A DNA stretch of 21,534 nucleotides from Seison nebaliae (Eukaryota; Rotifera; Pararotatoria; Seisonacea; Seisonidae). Positions 9,110 through 19,400 of the stretch are shown here, piece after piece (position 1 is the stretch's first letter; each line of letters begins with the position of its first letter). The position numbers were made by a program, and so were the translations under genes. Where the stretch lies: contig JALJEE010003070.1 of the NCBI GenBank assembly GCA_023231475.1, forward strand, positions 1 through 21,534, given 5' to 3'. Under the pieces are notes generated by a model. It had not been told where the DNA came from and did not search any database. It saw only the letters and a list, made by a program, of their open reading frames with translations.

Positions 9110-12100
9110 TCACGCAAACAAATTGATTATGGCAATGGTTTTCATCTTCTTCATTCCACTTACTTTCCATCTCCCGTCTCAAACATCGATACGGCACTCC
9201 CAACAATACACGAAAGAAACATGCACCAAACACTCACCAATTCATACTGATCCACATCTACATAAAATTGCGTTGAGTCTTTACTTCCAATCTTGATCGT
9301 TTTACGACTATCCTTCTTGAGAAGACACAAAATTAAATAACAATTACTATTATAGACTTTTTGATATTAATTAATGAAAATTATCAATAAATATTATGAA
9401 TCATTTCTCTCATTATGTCTCGTCAATCCATTTCATCGAATTATCATTACTTTCCCCTTTTTTCACCTTTATCGTGGAAACATTCAGACAACATTTTCAA
9501 TAGTCACGCTACATCATCCAGGTAGTCTTTCATTCGATTATATATATATTATCAATCGGCTTTCATCATCCAATTCTTTTACGTAAGCGCATTTAATGAA
9601 GAGCGCATTAAAAGAGAAGAATATTAATGATTATTATCTAACCATTGTTTCTTATATAAATCACTTCATTTCATAAACCAGTTAATTCTTATTCTTACTT
9701 ACAATTGAATTGAGAAGAATTGAGAAGAATTGATTGAAGCGTTACATATTAATTCAATCTTACCTAATGAACAATGATGGTTTGTTCATATAATTATAAC
9801 TACAACCACCACTATCATCAACAACAAAAACAAGAACAACAATTTTTAACTACACAAGAATAATAATAACACTATTTCTCTTATTTGATTGCTTATCATG
9901 GTTCGTTATTTGTCTTGGTAAATGCCATTTATTCATTTGATCTTCAATGCTGAAAGTAAAAAAAAAAGAAATTTCTTTCTAAAAATACATCAAATAAAAT
10001 ACTGCACATAATTCTCATTCACCGTCATCTATTTTTCCCGTTCAACCAATCTTCATTTTTCATTAATTTATTTGAACAAATTTCCTTCTTAAAAATCGTT
10101 CGTTTCTCCTCTTAGTGAACAGCTATCGAAACGAGAAAGCAACTAAAGACTCATGTAAAATGCTCATGATTCATCTCGATAATCATAAAATTTCTATTTC
10201 ACTTATCTTCCTTCAATACACCGACAATTAAATGACAATTATGTGCATTAGTAACAGACATCGGATATGGACAACGTGACCTATCACTAGTGCTTCGTAC
10301 GATAATATGTATGGATTCATATCCCATAATTCATAGCTACACGTATAAATGCTACTATTGAAATGATTTACATTATTCAATTGTTCCATGTTTGAGAACT
10401 ATCTCTCAAATTTTAATAATTTATCATTTTCAACTGGAGATGAATGAGTCTGAATTGGACATTCTGATAAACAGTCATCGTTTTCTCCTTAGTTGGAAAT
10501 TGGTGATATATTAGCGACGTTTTAATGAGAGTTATGAACATCATCATCATCATATCTCTAGAGCGATTCAGATTGAGAACATTAAAAAATCGTAGAAGTA
10601 AAACAATAACACGTAAGAATGGTCGTTCGTAAATCAAATGGAACGATGACAACATGTAATGAATGTATTAGATGAGAATATTGGATAAATCATGTGGAAG
10701 ATAATAAACGGATCGTTAAACATGACAGAAATGCAAAATGAGCTGAGAAACATCTAATCAAAATAAACTCCACTAATTTCTTAAAGGAATATGTTGAAAA
10801 TTAAATTAAGAAAATTTTCTTATGTAATCATAAAAATCATGGAGATTATTGATAATTTTATTATGCAATGACTTCTTTATTTCTTCTTATTTCTTCGTGG
10901 AATACAACAAATAAGAAAAAGGACTTCATTTAATAATCATATTATTAATAATTCGTGTGAAATTTCATTTATTTCTCCCTTCTCCCTTTTAAACCTCTGA
11001 TCATACTAATCACAAGTACCACCATCGTCTGACGACGAAAAAGACGGAGGGAGACGACTAATAATAATACTACTTCGTATAACTAATAAAGGAGACGAAG
11101 AAGAAAAGATGAAATAACAACATACACTTGTCGAACAGCATTCCACATTGAAAAAATGCAAGAGAAACTAATGATACTATAAGATTTGACTACTATAAGA
11201 CGATGACTATTGCTGATACTTCATAAGTATTCCCAAGTATTCCGCTCATCGACCGACCAATATAAGTAAATGCCATTTCAATAAACAATATTACTCAATT
11301 CGATTAAGGTAAAATCGATCGGTTGCAAGACTAAAGAGAAGCCATATTAAATGGGACGACAAAAACGAAATTGATAAAATCAAGTGCTCGGAAGCGAGCA
11401 CTTATTCCAATGTTGTTTCGTCGCATACATTTAGCACTTTCTTTAATCTCTCTTCCCAATTACATGGCGAGGTAGATCTTGGATATTCTTTTAATCAAAT
11501 TCTAATAACCAATCTCAATTGGAAGTAAATGAACAATTAAGAATGGAGAAACGTGGAAAACGTTGGGAAGAAAGAACTTTAATAACATCTCCACATGCTA
11601 CTCTTAAACTTCATCTAAAAATCGTAAAGTCATATCAATTCTCATATCGTTCCTACCCTAAACCTGTTGAACTTCACTTAGACAACTACAACTAATTTAT
11701 ATTAATCTTCTTCAATTTGCTTCCATTAATGTCGTTGAGTAGACGGACGATCAGTTCTCTAATCATCTGTCATTCCACATTCGTGGAACTGAGAAAGATA
11801 ACCATAAGTTAAAAGAATAATTCTTATGTTATTGAAAATCTTATTTGTTTTAAATTGTTTTGAGAATGTTGGAAGTTGAATCAATTGGTTGTCGAACTTT
11901 TAGACAACTGATAAACGTGGAAGCAAATCGGGAGAATGAAGACCTATCTAATCGACTTGGGAAGTTGATGACAAATGAGAAAAGAATCAATTGTAGGAGT
12001 TTGTAAGTGCAACGGGAATGCATGTCGGAAGGACTGGAACAAATTAAATATAGATTTACCCAATGTTAAACGAGAGTCGTCAGGAAATGACATTGAAAGA

Positions 12101-13195
12101 TATATATTGTTGTTTTTATTACATGTGGATGGATAACACGGAAGGAATCCAGATAACTAAAATTTGCATATCATGTGCATAATTTCTGGCGTGTGATTGA
12201 TACAAAGAATTATAAGTAGATTACATATTCGTTCATAATAAGAACAATTATATGAACATAAATCTCAGACGTGCAGATTCCTTATTCAAAATATCAACAA
12301 AGGAAACACACCAAAGACTAAGATGGCAGCTATACTTATTCATCATTCGTTAGCAATCTGCTCATCCATCTACTTTCTTCCTCCTCCTCTTCCATTCCTT
12401 TTACATCAATATTCGTAATTGCAATCATTTCTCGTAAGAATTCATATCGTAAATGACGAAGTCTTCCTTCTACGAAACATCTCTCTAACACAACATATTA
12501 TTCATAATTATCATCTTATTAGCCTTCTTATGCCACTAGTCATCCAACTATCCATCATAAAATTCCTCAAAAAATTTTGGTTAGTCCCCTCACCTTCCTT
12601 CGTCTACCATATCTCATATCTTTACTACTCACTGCTCACTACCAATTCTCAAACTAACATCTCCTATTAATTCGCTCATTATGATGGAATGACATGGATA
12701 ATCTATTTATCTCCTTAATGTTGATACCAAATCAAGTTTCGTTTATATGTAGATGGTGGATGGGATGGACAATCGAATTAGAACTTTATGCATCATAATG
12801 AATCAGGTCCTTACTTGATGGTTCTTACCTACAGCAAACTAATAATTGTTCCACAATCTTTTTCTTTATTCATTTGTGCTGGTAAATTAAATACGGATAC
12901 TTTAATCTACTTTAACTCAACTCTCCTAGCACATGAGACAACAGAACAGTGATAATCTAGCCAAGAAAATTAGACGGTGACGATAACGGATATGGAAGAA
13001 CAGGTAAAAAATTGATGAAACTTACAATTAGATGTTTATAACAATTTTTCTTTTAATACTTTCTTTTCAAAAACGAACATTAATTATTCATAAAGTTCTC
13101 TTAAATCACAATTGCCTACACCATTGCCACTTGTTTGTCCTTCGTCGAATTTCCTATGGCATCAACTTAGAATTAGCTTTAATTAATCATTCTAG
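9110..13195. other. Gene-free 4.1 kb upstream of Dop2R
   Basis: I find no protein gene here, and every open frame is short and without a recognisable domain. The receptor promoter and any 5' untranslated exons must lie in this direction. Consistent with that, several good minus-strand splice donors occur: GTGAGT near 9232, GTAAGT near 9700, TTAG/GTAAGA near 9762, GTAG/GTAAGAA near 12828 and GTAAGT near 13020. Without transcripts none can be assigned. Contents otherwise are A/T-rich simple sequence, a short 11-bp tandem repeat near 9710-9735 and a perfect hairpin at 11382-11403. Confidence 0.5.
11382..11403. repeat. Perfect 9-bp stem, 4-nt loop hairpin
   Basis: AAGTGCTCG, loop GAAG, then CGAGCACTT. 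This is an uninterrupted 9-bp stem in otherwise weakly structured A/T-rich DNA. On the minus strand it begins GTGCTCGCTTC, like the 5' stem of U6 snRNA. The U6 body that should follow is absent, so I do not call it U6. Confidence 0.8.
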
Positions 13196-13204
13196 TAAGC
13201 AAAC
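13196..13204. repeat. Left target-site duplication (TAAGCAAAC)
   Basis: The 9-mer TAAGCAAAC sits directly outside the left inverted repeat and is repeated exactly, in the same orientation, directly outside the right one (14189-14197). Nine bases is the characteristic duplication length of Mutator-like transposases. Confidence 0.75.
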
Positions 13205-13271
13205 GAGTCCAGGTCATTTGGTAGACGGGACTATTTGGTAGACCGACCATTTGGTAGACAGACGTTTGGTA
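13205..13271. repeat. Left terminal inverted repeat with 16-bp sub-repeats
   Basis: From 13214 it consists of consecutive units CATTTGGTAGACGGGAC, TATTTGGTAGACCGAC, CATTTGGTAGACAGAC and GTTTGGTA. The same order occurs, reverse-complemented, at the right end with about three mismatches in 57 bases. Repeated units in transposon ends can act as multiple transposase-binding sites (family knowledge). That role is inferred here. Confidence 0.85.
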
Positions 13272-14105
13272 TAATTATCTAATATCTATTGGTCATTAAA
13301 ATTCTATGGCAGTGGTCTATGCAGTGATCTATGGGACGTTCTATGTCTACGCACGCCCGATAGCGTTCGCAGCGCAGTGGTCTATGTACGTTCCCAACGC
13401 CACAACGATGAGACAAACGTCTCACGCAACGTAGAGATCTACTACCACTGACCGTACAGGAGATCCATCAAAAAATTTCAGTTTATCCCGACGGGAATTT
13501 CAATTAAAATAAATAAAAAAAAAAAAAATTACTCTAAAATGTTGGATCATTTAAAAAGATTATTATCATTAAAAATAAGATTCAAATTAAATTTTAATTT
13601 TAATTAATTGTGTAATGAAATATATTATAGTTTAATATTTTATTTACAAAAGTAAAAGAGTGAAAATCAAAAAATGAAAGCAAAAAAATGAAAATAAGAA
13701 AGTTACAATATAAGAAAAAAAGTTTTTACATAGAATATTGTTAATTAATAGGGAAGTTTGTCGAATAATAGTTTGTCGTTCGTAATTTCCCCATTCTCTC
13801 TTGTCTTCAATAAATCTTGTAATCGTCTTAAATTTTAAGGAGTTTTTCTTTCTCAATGAGAATTAGAATATTTTAAAATAATTTGAGCCACGAAATATTG
13901 TTTAGAAACAGCCCCAAATAAAGGAAGCGAAAATAAAATAAGTTATTTAAGAAAATAACTTAGAAATTGAGTTTAGAATTTTTTATGATAATAATCCTTT
14001 TGAATTAACCAAAAATACGGTGTAATTTTAATGACAATATTAAGAGAATATCAAATATATCTACATAACCGCATTTTGTATACGGAGTCTACCAAATGGT
14101 CGGTC

Positions 14106-14188
14106 TACCAAACGTCCGTCTACCAAATGGTCGATCTCCCAAATAGTCCCGTCTACCAAATGGTTCGTCTACAAAATGGCGTTTTCCC
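14106..14188. repeat. Right terminal inverted repeat with 16-bp sub-repeats
   Basis: Reverse complement of the left end, with one extra outer unit (CCATTTTGTAGACGAA), so it is about 16 bp longer than the left. Further TTTGGTAGAC units continue inward to about 14087, with no equivalent at the left. One unit has therefore been gained or lost at the ends since the element formed. Confidence 0.85.
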
Positions 14189-14197
14189 TAAGCAAAC
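14189..14197. repeat. Right target-site duplication (TAAGCAAAC)
   Basis: Exact direct copy of the 9-mer at 13196-13204, immediately outside the right inverted repeat. Confidence 0.75.
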
Positions 14198-16439
14198 ATA
14201 CGTCCCGAATATATATTGACTACCTGCCATCCTGGAGAAGCGCGGTATGCGCCATTGTTAACATTTTTAATTACTCGCATCGCCTAATTTGAACCGTCAT
14301 TTTGACAGTTGTTAAGGCGATCGGCTGCCCAATTTTTCTTTAGAAATTCAATTACTCACGAAAACTTCATTTCCAATGGAGAAACAACTCGTGTCAGGTA
14401 GTGTAAGTTAGGATATGTCGTATTATTCCAGCCGACTAATTAACCAGTTTCGATTCTCTGATACGGCAAAAGAAAAAGAAACAACTGTTGATAAATAAGA
14501 TAATGAGAAACATAAAAATGAATAACATTGGAGACGACTAAATCAAATTAGGAAGTTTTCTTTTTCTGAACATAAGTCAAATTTATTTCTTTGAATAACG
14601 ATAACATTTCATTGTTCTACATTTATCATTTCTTATCGCACCTAACTAATTTATCTTTTTTTTCCAATAACACAAAATTACAATGTTTTCCTTCTTGATC
14701 CTTCAGATTCACCTCAACTTTTCTTTCATAAACAAATTCCATCACACAGTAATCAAAAATAAACAGACGGATAATTATAACTAATGTATCAGAGATGAAA
14801 CTCAAAACTGACTGTCCTTTCAACTTTTCCCATCTTTCATCAAACCTGATTATGAATCATACGATAACAACATTTTTATTATTAATATAGACTACATAAG
14901 AAAAAGGTCGATGTAATCCGACGCCAATCATATCAGATAATAACGAGACTAAGCCGTTAATGTTTATGTTGTTAATGGATTAAGCGATTAAAACCAGAAG
15001 ATAGTTTGTCTAGTAAGAATCGAAAAAAAACTAAAAATAAATTCTGAATAAAACTAGATAATCATCAATAACAACAACAACAACAACAACATGATTACTA
15101 CATACCCGAATAGTTCTCAATATTTCCATATCCCTTCCAAAAAAAAAAACAGTTTTCAACGCTCATTTTGGACAGTTGTGAACCGTTTTTTCTATTTGAC
15201 TATTTCGACTATTTTCACTCAAACTATTTTTGGAAAAATCCGAACGAATAAAAATGTTGATACGGACACATCTCAACCTTATATAAGTACTTTTTAGGAC
15301 AGAAATAAAATTTGAAATATTTTACATTTTACTAAATTGGCGAAATTCTCAACAGATGAATTATTGGTACGTAAATCTGAAAAATACGTAGTTCTACTTA
15401 AATTGACATATGTTTACTATTATATTTCCAATTTTATTTCTATAAGAAAAGCCGCTTATAGGAGAGAGGTGTTGAGATCTGTCAATATCAACACTTTTCA
15501 AGTGTTTACAAAATAATATTAAAAGAGTTGACAATTGTCGAAAAGGATGATTGGGAACTGTGTCTTTTGAGAGGAAAATAAAAAGGTTGAGAACTGTCCT
15601 CAATCGATGATTCTGATAAATGGAACAGATGTCCTCCCCTTCCATCCCATCCTTCTTCTCCATTATCACCAGATGATCAAAAATTAGTCCGGACACTGAT
15701 CTGTGTATAATTTGTTCGATGTTGTGGAGATGAAAGGGGAGGAGGAATGAAGAAGAATCGACAGATTTTCTATGAAATTTTCAAAGAAAAAAAAGAGAAT
15801 TTTAATGAATGAAAAAAGAAAGTAATATTGTGTGTGCGTTGAGAGTGGACGGGATATGTTCGGATGTTTTTTAGGAAGAAATAAAAGAGAAGTTAAAGAA
15901 TTTTTATTGGGATTGAGGGGGAGGTAAGACTAACATGGTTATAAGAAGAATTATATTTAAATGTAATTACAATGTTCTTTCTTTTCTCTATCGTCGTTTT
16001 AGAAAGTGTTGACGATAAACAGAATATAAGAGATCACGATCATTGATTGATAAGAGATTTAGATGAAATTATTCAGTCGAATATAATGATTTGTTTGTGA
16101 TGATTTGTGTGAAGAAAAGAAGATAGAATATAATAGGAATAATTAAGACATAGAGAATGTCCATCTGATGTTGGTCACACTGAGTTTTACGTCTTTCGAA
16201 ACAGTTTCATATTTTATCAATCTCGTTTCCCAATTAAACATTTGCCATTCCTGTTAAATTTATCTGTAAATCAGAATTTCTTATGAATTAACTGATAAAT
16301 TTACCTTTATAAATAATTGTCCAGTATCCAATATCGTCCCTCTGCAAAATCAATGGGAGGATGAGGGAGAGAGAATCGGATGGATGAAAAGAGAGTTTAC
16401 AATTAACACTTTAGAAATAAATGGGAGTTATGTTAATCA
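14198..16439. other. Gene-free stretch 3' of GTF3C3
   Basis: No recognisable gene. The 100-codon minus-strand frame at 15394-15696 has no domain that I can identify. The first 130 bases are less A/T-rich and contain an imperfect hairpin (14279-14321). A pure (AAC)7 microsatellite lies at 15070-15090. Bases 15700-16100 are purine-rich on the plus strand, that is pyrimidine-rich in the sense of GTF3C3 transcription, and would include its 3' untranslated region. A minus-strand AATAAA at 15903-15908 is a distant candidate poly(A) signal. Confidence 0.5.
14279..14321. repeat. Imperfect 43-nt hairpin
   Basis: ATCGCCT at the start pairs with AGGCGAT at the end. An inner AACCGTCA/TGACAGTT pairing (one mismatch) closes a small T-rich loop, separated from the outer stem by a short internal bulge. 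It lies about 80 bases to the right of the MITE duplication and may be a remnant of another repeat. No known RNA family was recognised. Confidence 0.6.
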
Positions 16440-19400
16440 TTAATTTTTGAATATCAAATATTTGCGCAATATGCGAAGAGTATGTGACTCGTCAGAGAGA
16501 AGTAAACTTAAATTGAATGCAGACTCCTGTACGAGAGAGTAACATTGAGTAACATTCTTCTCCATCACTTGTTCGTCGTCCACCAGTGGCGGCGATTGAC
16601 GAGTTGTGACATGGAAGGAATGATTGGAAGAGCACTCATCCGATCGATGGAGATGATGATATCTGACATTCATCTCGTATTTGTTAATTGGTATGGAAGC
16701 ATTGAACATGGAGGGAGGGAAGCAACGACTCATTACACAAAAAGACTCATTTTCATTTGTGTCGTATTGGCGAATATTGGCAGGTGAACAACAACAAAGT
16801 GATTGGTGACATTTCTTCTTATCACTTATGCACGAACAATGCATCTGTTGCAGAATTCGAGTATAGTATTGGAGAGCATCGGATGTTACATCCATTTGTT
16901 GCATGAATCGTCCCACATTGAATAATGATTCCTGCTGGAAGAGACAATCAAATCGTTCACGTGCTCCATTCACAACAAATGAAGTGTTCTCACCAACAGA
17001 TTTCGTTCGAATATTATTTCTCACATTGAAGTAAGCAATCAACTTCATGAAGGAAGAGATCAAATATTTGTTTGCTCCATATGAGTCACTAGATGCCGTA
17101 TGACGAATAGCTCGATTTTGTTCTAACATAAAATCGATGAAATATCGGAATGATGGTGCAATCAAATTCTTTCTATTTCCCAAACTTTTTATATCAGCAT
17201 ATTGTAACGTCTCTTCACACAATGTATAAGATCCAGCATGAAGCATTTCACTCGCTTTCATCATATTGAAAATGGATAAGGAAGAATGATGTCGTCGTTG
17301 AATCTGATCAACTAAATGAAATATTTGTTCATGCAATTCATCATCTTTAACTTTCCCCTCATTCATCCATTGACATAATCGATTCTCATGTTCTTCAATA
17401 CTCGTCGCCTGGATATGAGCGAGACGATATGTTAATCGGAAAACATATCGTCGAAAGTAAGGCAATTTCGACAATCGAACAATTCGAATGAACCAATGAA
17501 TCGAATAAGGTGTTAGATGACCCGTGAGAATGGTATCATTATACAGATATCTCCAAATACGGAAAACATGAACACTGATCAATTCGGCCGAATATCCTCC
17601 ACCCAAACACAAAATATTCTTATACAATTTATCATTCTCATTCATCGTTCCAACAATCGTGAACATGGCGAAATGAAGGAGAACTCGAGAGAAGATCCCA
17701 TCTTCCACTAATTGAGAGAATGATCGACATATAATCAATAAACGATTCAAATGGAAATAATTCAAATTTTTCTCTCCTCCATAATAGTAATAGAGTGAAA
17801 TGACATCATTCATCAAACCCAAAATGAATCGTCTAGATTCATTGTCATAAATGTTTTGGAAGAAAGCGACAAAATATTCTTTTATTGAACGATATCTCTC
17901 ACGATTAATTCCCGATACATTACAAGTAGGAAGGAATGATAAAGCCAATTGAGTTAATGAATGGAATTGATGAGTTAATGAATGGAATTGACGAATATAT
18001 TGATGGAAGTAGGATGATGAAATATGGAAACGACGATAAAATGGTAAGATAATTTTCAAATAATCTAAAAAACTTCTTATGTGGAACGAGGTTGGCATCA
18101 CCTCCGTCAATTGACTACGATAGAGAAGTGAAGACATTTCGATATTTCCATGAATCTTATTACGGAAGAATGAACCGTTAATTTGGGAGAGACATATGGA
18201 ATTTTCGAAGACAACAGGAAAGAACATACTCATCATTCCTTCTAATAATAATTCTTTCTCTTGCCAATCCATTCGATTTGATGACTGAATAATTGTTTCC
18301 ACCAGATATTTCCTTAAATTCACTTCTTCATTCTTCCAACTCAACATATCAATACGCCATGAATAATTGATGAGTATCATCACTTTATATAAAAGAATTG
18401 GTGTCAATTCGTCCAATAACTTTCTAATTATTTCTTTCTGTTCATCATTGAAATTTAAACGTTCTCTCATCATCATCATCATCATCATCATTATCTTCTT
18501 TTTCTTCTTTTTTTTCTCATCAATAAATGGTTGAAATGAGAAATATGGTTTTCTCAATTTCTTAAATTGATCCGGATGATGGAAAAGTGTAAGAAGAAAT
18601 AATTGAAAAATCGTTTCATCTCTGAAATAATTTCTGAGTAAATATAATAATTGTGAACGTACTTGACGACAACGATATTGGGACATATCAGGCGAATAAT
18701 CGAAGTTTCTTAACGGGAAAAGATGATCAATTCCTGATTCTAATTCCTTCAACTCCAACACAAATAATTTCAAGAGAGAAACAATCGTTTCTTCCAAATT
18801 GTTCTCAATAAATTGCACGATCGATCGTAATAACCACAAATCATATTGATTAATCTTCTCATTGAAACAAATGGGGAGAAGTTCATTCAAATACTTCTTC
18901 AATTTCAATAATTCTCCATTCAACGAACAATCTTCCATTTTCAATTGATCTAACAATTCGAATTGGATGGGATGTATAGTCGCCATATTTATCAGCGACT
19001 GACCAATCGCTTTATAAGAGAGAGATAATTCCATATTATCCATCTGTTCCATTGATGTGTTTGAGTTGATTTGGTCAGAGGATTGATGCAATCGAATTAC
19101 ATGACACAAATGATGGAATTTACTTATCAAATGTTTCAATAAATAATTCAAATGATTTTCATTTAAAATGTTCGACATTCTCAATTTCATATATCTCATC
19201 AATTCCACAATCCATTCTTCATTTCCATTAATTTGTATGAGATTCTTGATCATAAGACAAATCATTTTTAATGTTTGTTCTCCATTTAAAAATGGCGAGA
19301 AAATTATGAGAATATTATTTGTTAAATTCTCGTGGAAATTCAATTTGGAGATATCAGAATAATATTTCTTCTTCATAAATAAATAGAATAAATCGTTCAA

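Larger units (their letters stand above)
13205..14188. mobile_element. Non-autonomous DNA transposon (MITE), probably Mutator-like
   Basis: A 984-bp element with long terminal inverted repeats (13205-13271 and 14106-14188) flanked by an exact 9-bp direct duplication. It contains no transposase frame, so it would depend on an enzyme encoded elsewhere. The interior is bipartite. At 13300-13475 there is a GC-richer, repeat-bearing segment with copies of CAGTGGTCTATG, and at about 13490-14075 a very A/T-rich segment with no gene. The 9-bp duplication and G-initial ends fit Mutator-like elements. Merlin-type or P-type elements (8-9 bp and 8 bp duplications) are alternatives. The inverted repeats are still about 95% alike over their best 57 bases, which suggests moderately recent insertion. 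Confidence 0.75.

Noticed and set aside
11382-11450. U6 snRNA gene on the minus strand
   Set aside because: Only the 5' stem resembles U6. The following sequence lacks the ACAGAGA and AGC segments, so there is no U6 body.
15394-15696. 100-codon minus-strand frame as a small gene
   Set aside because: No recognisable domain, ordinary composition, and frames of this length occur by chance in 2 kb of non-coding DNA.
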